This document shows, one piece after another, positions 3,638 through 8,209 of a DNA stretch of 8,209 nt. The notes under the pieces were generated by a model. The model did no database searches. It was not told where the DNA came from and was given only the letters and a program-made list of their open reading frames with translations. Source of the DNA: an uncultured Eubacteriales bacterium. GTDB lineage: Bacteria; Bacillota; Clostridia; Oscillospirales; Acutalibacteraceae. The DNA lies in contig CAKSQT010000072.1 in the NCBI GenBank assembly GCA_934486755.1, forward strand, positions 1 to 8,209, written 5' to 3'. Each line of letters starts with the position of its first letter. Position 1 is the first letter of the stretch. A program made the translations under genes and the position numbers.

Positions 3638-6271
3638 TTATTGCATTTTTTCAATATCGGCAATACTGCTTTCAATCATTGCAATTTTATCAAGTACCTT
3701 TGCAAGCTGAGTGCGCTGTTGTTCAACAACAGCGGCGGGAGCCTTTGCAACAAATCCCTGATTATTAAGTTTTTTCTCGAAAAATTCTTTATCGGCAACA
3801 GCCTTTTTAAGGTCGTTGTTAAGTCTTTCCAGCTCAGCCGAGAAATCAACAAGCTCTTTCATCGGCATATAAACGGTCGCCGAATCGGTTATTACGCGAA
3901 CGGTGCCTTCTGTTTCAAAGCTGTCGCCCGTTACCACCTCAGACGCGAACGCAAGTCGGCGTATATATGCCTCGCCCATTTTGAATATATCGTTATATTG
4001 CGAAACTATGCAAACCTGAGCCTTCTTCTTAGGAGATACATTCATCTCGGCTCTGCGGTTGCGGATTGCCTTAATAACGGTCATTATGCGTTCAAAATCC
4101 TGCTCGTTTTCGGCAAAATCAAGCTCCGAACTGTTTTTGGGCCATTCGGAAACCATTATCACGCCGTTTGTATTCGGCATTGACTGCCAAATAGCCTCGG
4201 TAATAAACGGCATAAACGGATGAAGCAGTTTAAGCGTATTGGTAAACACATAAAGCAGAACCGAAACTGCGGTGTCGGCAGCGTCGGCGTCTTCGCCGTT
4301 AAGACGCGCCTTGCAAATTTCTATATACCAATCGCAGAATACATCCCAAATAAAATCATAGAGCTTTTGAACCGCAAGACCAAGTTCGTATTTTTCGAGG
4401 TTCTCAGTCACTTCCGAAACAAGGCGGTTATACTTTGAGAGTATCCATTTATCTTCAAGCGCGGCCTTAGAAATATCCAAAGGCTTTATCTCTCTGCCCT
4501 CTGTATTCATAAGAATAAATCTGGCGGCGTTCCATATTTTATTCGCAAAATTGCGGCTTGCTTCAACACGTTCCTCAATATAACGCATATCGTTTCCTGG
4601 GCTGTTGCCCGTTGCGAGCGAAAATCTGAGCGCGTCAGCACCGTATTTATCTATAACTTCAAGCGGATCTACGCCGTTTCCGAGAGATTTTGACATCTTT
4701 CTGCCCTGCGAATCCCTTACAAGTCCGTGTATAAGCACGGTATCAAACGGAACCTGCCCTGTCTGCTCCAATCCCGAGAACATCATACGCATAACCCAGA
4801 ACGGGATTATGTCATAACCCGTTACGAGGGTGTTGGTCGGATAATAGTGCTTTAAATCCTCGGTTTCATCAGGCCAGCCAAGGGTTGAGAAAGGCCACAA
4901 AGCCGATGAGAACCACGTGTCGAGCGTATCGGGATCCTGCTCAATATTCTTACTTCCGCAATGCGCACAGCAATGAACGTCTTCCTTGGAAACGGTTATT
5001 TCGCCGCAGTCCGCGCAGTACCACGCGGGTATGCGGTGTCCCCACCAAAGCTGACGGGAAATGCACCAATCCCTTATATTTTCAAGCCAATGGAAGTATA
5101 TTTTTTCAAAACGCTTCGGAACAAACTTAGTGTCGCCGTTCTTAACGGCGTCAATGGCGGGGTCCGCAAGCGGTTTCATTTTAACGAACCACTGCTTTGA
5201 AACGCGCGGTTCAACCGTTGTACCGCAACGGTAGCAGGTGCCTACGTTGTGGGTATAGTCCTCCGTTTTTACGAGCGCACCCTCTGCTTCAAGGTCGGCT
5301 ACAATTGCTTTTCTCGCCTCATAGCGGTCCATACCCGCATATTTCGGATATTCGTCAACTATCTTAGCGTCGTCGGTCAAAACATTTATTACTTCAAGGT
5401 TGTGGCGCAGTCCCACCTCAAAATCGTTCGGGTCGTGCGCAGGAGTAATCTTAACAACGCCCGTTCCAAAATCGGTTTCAACGTAATCGTCCGCTATAAC
5501 GGGGATTTCACGGTGAACAATAGGCAGTATGAGGGTCTTGCCCACTATATCCTTATATCTTTCGTCATTGGGATTAACCGCAACCGCAGTATCCCCGAGA
5601 AGCGTTTCGGGTCTTGTGGTAGCAAGTTCAAGATAGCCGCTTCCGTCCTTAAACGGATAGCGCAGATGCCAGAAATGCCCAGCCTGCTCCTCATATTCAA
5701 CCTCGGCGTCGGAAATTGATGTCTTGCAATGCGGACACCAATTTATCATACGTTCGCCGCGGTATATAAGTCCTTTTTCGTAAAGTTTTACAAAAACCTC
5801 TTTTACGGCGCGGCTGCAACCCTCGTCCATTGTGAAACGCTCTCTGTCCCAGTCGCACGACGAGCCCATTTTTTTAAGCTGTTCGATTATTCTTCCGCCA
5901 TACTGCTTTTTCCAAGCCCACGCGCGCTCTAAAAATCCGTCGCGTCCTACGTCCTCTTTTGTAAGACCCTCGGAACGCATTTTTTCAACTATTTTTGCTT
6001 CGGTAGCTATTGAGGCGTGGTCGGTTCCGGGAACCCAAAGGGTATCATAACCCTGCATACGCTTAAAACGGATAAGTATATCCTGCAAGGTATTGTCGAG
6101 GGCGTGACCCATATGAAGCTGACCCGTGATGTTCGGGGGCGGTATGACTATTGTGTAAGTCGGCTTGTCCTTTTCGCATTTAGCGTGAAAATATTTACCG
6201 TCCAACCATTTTTCATAAATACGGTCCTCAACCTCTTTCGGATCGTACTGCTTGGATAGTTCTTCTGCCAT
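3638..6271 (-). CDS. valS: Valyl-tRNA synthetase
   Basis: This class I aminoacyl-tRNA synthetase charges tRNA-Val with valine in the cytosol and edits mischarged threonine. It has 877 residues, the bacterial family length. The Rossmann-fold catalytic domain carries PPPNITGQLHMGHAL with the HIGH-type motif HMGH at 53-56 and KMSKS at 525-529. The CP1 editing domain includes ATTRPETLLGDTAVAV (217-232) and TPAHDPNDFEVG (276-287). Zinc-ribbon-like cysteine pairs are at 179/182, 346/349, 419/422 and 435/438. The anticodon-binding helical domain covers about 600-740. The C-terminal arm (about 808-877) is a Leu/Lys/Glu-rich coiled coil that contacts tRNA. ATG at 6271 is chosen because GGAG with a 9-base gap precedes it; a GTG three codons upstream overlaps that ribosome site. 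No T-box leader is visible upstream. All motifs are intact, so it should be functional. Confidence 0.98.
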   Translation of the reverse strand: MAEELSKQYDPKEVEDRIYEKWLDGKYFHAKCEKDKPTYTIVIPPPNITGQLHMGHALDNTLQDILIRFKRMQGYDTLWVPGTDHASIATEAKIVEKMRSEGLTKEDVGRDGFLERAWAWKKQYGGRIIEQLKKMGSSCDWDRERFTMDEGCSRAVKEVFVKLYEKGLIYRGERMINWCPHCKTSISDAEVEYEEQAGHFWHLRYPFKDGSGYLELATTRPETLLGDTAVAVNPNDERYKDIVGKTLILPIVHREIPVIADDYVETDFGTGVVKITPAHDPNDFEVGLRHNLEVINVLTDDAKIVDEYPKYAGMDRYEARKAIVADLEAEGALVKTEDYTHNVGTCYRCGTTVEPRVSKQWFVKMKPLADPAIDAVKNGDTKFVPKRFEKIYFHWLENIRDWCISRQLWWGHRIPAWYCADCGEITVSKEDVHCCAHCGSKNIEQDPDTLDTWFSSALWPFSTLGWPDETEDLKHYYPTNTLVTGYDIIPFWVMRMMFSGLEQTGQVPFDTVLIHGLVRDSQGRKMSKSLGNGVDPLEVIDKYGADALRFSLATGNSPGNDMRYIEERVEASRNFANKIWNAARFILMNTEGREIKPLDISKAALEDKWILSKYNRLVSEVTENLEKYELGLAVQKLYDFIWDVFCDWYIEICKARLNGEDADAADTAVSVLLYVFTNTLKLLHPFMPFITEAIWQSMPNTNGVIMVSEWPKNSSELDFAENEQDFERIMTVIKAIRNRRAEMNVSPKKKAQVCIVSQYNDIFKMGEAYIRRLAFASEVVTGDSFETEGTVRVITDSATVYMPMKELVDFSAELERLNNDLKKAVADKEFFEKKLNNQGFVAKAPAAVVEQQRTQLAKVLDKIAMIESSIADIEKMQ

Positions 6272-6378
6272 TATTATCACTCCGATTGGAATATATTACA
6301 TATTATAATTTTTGTATTAAAACAAATAATTCTAATGTCAGCCCAACATTTAAGCGTTTGCATACAAGGCTTGACAGG

Positions 6379-6406
6379 CCGTCCGAAATTATCGGACGGT
6401 TTTTTT
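6379..6406 (+). terminator. Hairpin with plus-strand T-run between parC-like gene and valS
   Basis: Arms CCGTCCGA (6379-6386) and TCGGACGG (6392-6399) enclose a 5-base loop, followed by seven T (6400-6406). The form is that of a Rho-independent terminator, but the T-run faces plus-strand transcription while both neighbours are on the minus strand. On the minus strand the hairpin lies about 30 bases after the topoisomerase stop and is followed by CCTGTCAAGCC, with no T-run. It may block antisense transcription from the valS side, or act poorly on the minus strand. Confidence 0.7.
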
Positions 6407-6435
6407 ATTATACATCAGCAACGCCGATACTTCAA

Positions 6436-8209
6436 CTATAATTCTATTGCGGCTTGCTCTGCCGTTGCGGCAGGTGGCTTGCTGCCCGCGGCGGGAAGAT
6501 TTCTGGTGCGGTATCTATGCTCGCTGTCAAGCGAACCTGCCTTATAAGGTTCGGCAACTGATACGCGCTGACCTTTTTTCTGGGTCATAACGGCAATACC
6601 GCTGTTGTCCCTTGTGGTTTTGGTTGACAGCGCACCCGTATTTACAAGCAACATTCTGCCGTTGGTGGATTTAAGCAGAATATCAATATCCTCCTTTATA
6701 TACATAACCGTATGGAGGGTGAATTTGCCGCAATATGCGCCTATCAATTTTTTGCGGTTGGTCTTTGTTTTATACGATGAAAGCGGAACCTTTGAAATTC
6801 TGCCGTTATCAAATATAAATATCAAATATCCGCTGTAATCGGCGGTCTGCACCATATAGACTGCGCTCTCGTCCTCGTCAAATTCGAGCTTTGAAGGTAT
6901 ATACTCGCCGAGTAGGCTTGCCTTTGAATCGCCAAAATCGGCAGTTTTTGATTTATACACCTGTGCCTTGCTCGTAAAGAACAACAAATCAGCCGCGTTG
7001 GTGGACTCCTCGGTTTGGGTTATCTCGTCTTCCTCTTTGAGCTTCTGCTCGCCGCTCATTCTTAACGACTGGGGAGTGATTTTCTTGAAATAACCGTCCC
7101 TTGTAAAGAACAGGGTTACGGGCGAATCGTCAATCGGCTCGTTTTCATCGTCTTCAATTTCGGCGGCGGCGGAGATTATGACTGTCTTACGGTCTTTTCC
7201 GTATTTCTTAATAACTCCTTCAAGCTCGCCGACTATTATTTTAAGCACACGGCTGCGCGATTTAAGAATTGCCTCCATATCGGCAATTTCATTTTGCAGC
7301 TGTTCAATATCGGCAGTGCGCTTTAAAATATATTCGCGGTTAAGGTGGCGGAGTTTAATTTCTGCAACATATTCCGCCTGTATTTCGTCGATACCGAAGC
7401 CTATCATAAGGTTAGGCACTACCTGCGATTCTTCATCGGTCTCGCGGACGATTTTTATTGCCTTATCAATATCGAGAAGTATTTTTTCAAGACCCTTTAA
7501 CAAGTGCAGCTTGTCCTTAGCCTTGGAGAGCTTATAATACACACGCCTGCGGACGCATTCTTCCCTGAAAGCGACCCACTCCGATATTATTTCCTTAACG
7601 CCCATTACGCGCGGCGAGCCTGCTATGAGTATATTGAAATTGCAGGAAAAACTGTCTTGCAGGGTCGTCATCTTAAACAGCTTTTTCATAAGCCGCTCAG
7701 GGTCTGCGCCGCGTTTAAGGTCGATAGTGATTTTAAGACCGTTTAAGTCGGTTTCGTCACGTATATCGTTGATTTCGGTGACTTTTTTTGCCTTTACAAG
7801 CTCTATTATTTTTTCTATTATCGCCTCGGTCGTGGTTGTCGGCGGAATCTCGGTAATGTCAATACAGTTTTGCGATTTATCAAAGCTGTAAACGCTTCGT
7901 ACTTTAAAACTGCCCCTGCCCGTTTCGTATATTTTCTCCATATCCTCACGGCTGTAAAGCAGCTGTCCGCCTATCGGGAAATCGGGAGCCAAAAGCGTAT
8001 CGGCTACGTTTATATCATTGTCCTTAATATACGCAATAGCGGTTTCGCACACCTCGCGGAGATTGAACGGACAAATAGAGCTTGCCATACCTACCGCTAT
8101 ACCCGTGTTTGCGTTTACAAGCACCGACGGGAATGTGACGGGCAACAGCGTCGGCTCCTTCATAGTCGCGTCGTAGTTATCAACAAAGTCAACCGTATCC
8201 TTATCAATA
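6436..8209 (-). CDS. parC: Type IIA topoisomerase subunit A (ParC/GyrA family), C-terminal part
   Basis: This is the DNA-cleaving subunit of topoisomerase IV or gyrase, which passes one duplex through another with ATP from the partner subunit. The frame is open through the right edge; 590 residues are visible, ending at TAG. The fragment begins IDKDTVDFVDNYDATMKEPT, matching the winged-helix region shortly after the active-site tyrosine, which is just outside the window. Then come GIAVGMASSICPFNL (36-50, usually GMATNIPPHNL), EIPP (120-123), the RDETDLNGLKI segment near 150, the coiled-coil tower and KLRHLNREYILKRT (285-298). A beta-pinwheel C-terminal domain runs from about 362. No GyrA box (QRRGGKG) is present; the equivalent place reads SLRMSGEQKLKEED. 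This argues against a supercoiling gyrase and for a ParC-like paralogue, common in Clostridia. The tail is Ala/Pro-rich (NLPAAGSKPPAATAEQAA). The exact name is less certain than the family. Confidence 0.9.
   Translation of the reverse strand, partial: IDKDTVDFVDNYDATMKEPTLLPVTFPSVLVNANTGIAVGMASSICPFNLREVCETAIAYIKDNDINVADTLLAPDFPIGGQLLYSREDMEKIYETGRGSFKVRSVYSFDKSQNCIDITEIPPTTTTEAIIEKIIELVKAKKVTEINDIRDETDLNGLKITIDLKRGADPERLMKKLFKMTTLQDSFSCNFNILIAGSPRVMGVKEIISEWVAFREECVRRRVYYKLSKAKDKLHLLKGLEKILLDIDKAIKIVRETDEESQVVPNLMIGFGIDEIQAEYVAEIKLRHLNREYILKRTADIEQLQNEIADMEAILKSRSRVLKIIVGELEGVIKKYGKDRKTVIISAAAEIEDDENEPIDDSPVTLFFTRDGYFKKITPQSLRMSGEQKLKEEDEITQTEESTNAADLLFFTSKAQVYKSKTADFGDSKASLLGEYIPSKLEFDEDESAVYMVQTADYSGYLIFIFDNGRISKVPLSSYKTKTNRKKLIGAYCGKFTLHTVMYIKEDIDILLKSTNGRMLLVNTGALSTKTTRDNSGIAVMTQKKGQRVSVAEPYKAGSLDSEHRYRTRNLPAAGSKPPAATAEQAAIEL

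Noticed and set aside
3578..4183. Plus-strand frame of 201 codons
   Set aside because: It lies antisense to the 3' end of valS, which is fully conserved, and its peptide shows no recognisable domain.
5249..5719. Plus-strand frame of 156 codons
   Set aside because: Shadow of the valS editing domain on the opposite strand; no ribosome site or domain.
7178..7537. Plus-strand frame of 119 codons, Ser/Ile-rich
   Set aside because: Antisense to the tower and coiled-coil part of the topoisomerase gene; composition is a by-product of the real frame.

Overview
The window looks like chromosomal DNA from an endospore-forming member of the Clostridia (Firmicutes). The evidence is a complete spoIIAA-spoIIAB-sigF sporulation operon, a 16S rRNA 5' end of Firmicutes type, Shine-Dalgarno sites of the GGAGG class, and a low-to-moderate GC content with A/T-rich intergenic DNA. 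The genus cannot be fixed from what is visible. Almost everything is transcribed from the minus strand, that is, from right to left.

Layout in the direction of transcription (right to left): (1) 8209-6436 holds the C-terminal two-thirds of a divergent type IIA topoisomerase subunit A (ParC/GyrA family), cut by the right edge. (2) 6271-3638 is valS, valyl-tRNA synthetase, complete. (3) 3637-3113 is a 525-base intergenic region. It holds a putative 49-codon plus-strand gene with its own promoter and a cre-like palindrome, then a run of hairpins bounded by two identical 25-base terminator-like hairpins. (4) 3112-1883 is folC. (5) 1846-1812 is a perfect 30-base palindrome that ends folC and appears also to carry the -10 region of the next operon. 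(6) 1793-376 is spoIIAA, spoIIAB and sigF, overlapping by 14 bases at each junction. (7) 279-67 is a strong rRNA promoter with phased A-tracts upstream and an rRNA leader, leading into the 16S rRNA gene, which leaves the window at the left edge.

The three sporulation genes form one regulatory module. SigF is the forespore-specific sigma factor, SpoIIAB is the kinase and anti-sigma factor that holds it inactive, and SpoIIAA is the anti-anti-sigma factor that releases it when dephosphorylated. valS and folC are housekeeping genes (translation, folate). The topoisomerase subunit serves DNA topology. No mobile element gene, CRISPR array, tRNA or phage gene was seen.

The least ordinary parts are the hairpin-rich element at 3380-3630, the small plus-strand ORF next to it, the overlap of terminator and promoter in front of spoIIAA, and the sporulation operon running directly into a ribosomal RNA promoter without a clear terminator. 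None of these establishes a new system. They are regulatory and structural oddities in an otherwise core-genome region.
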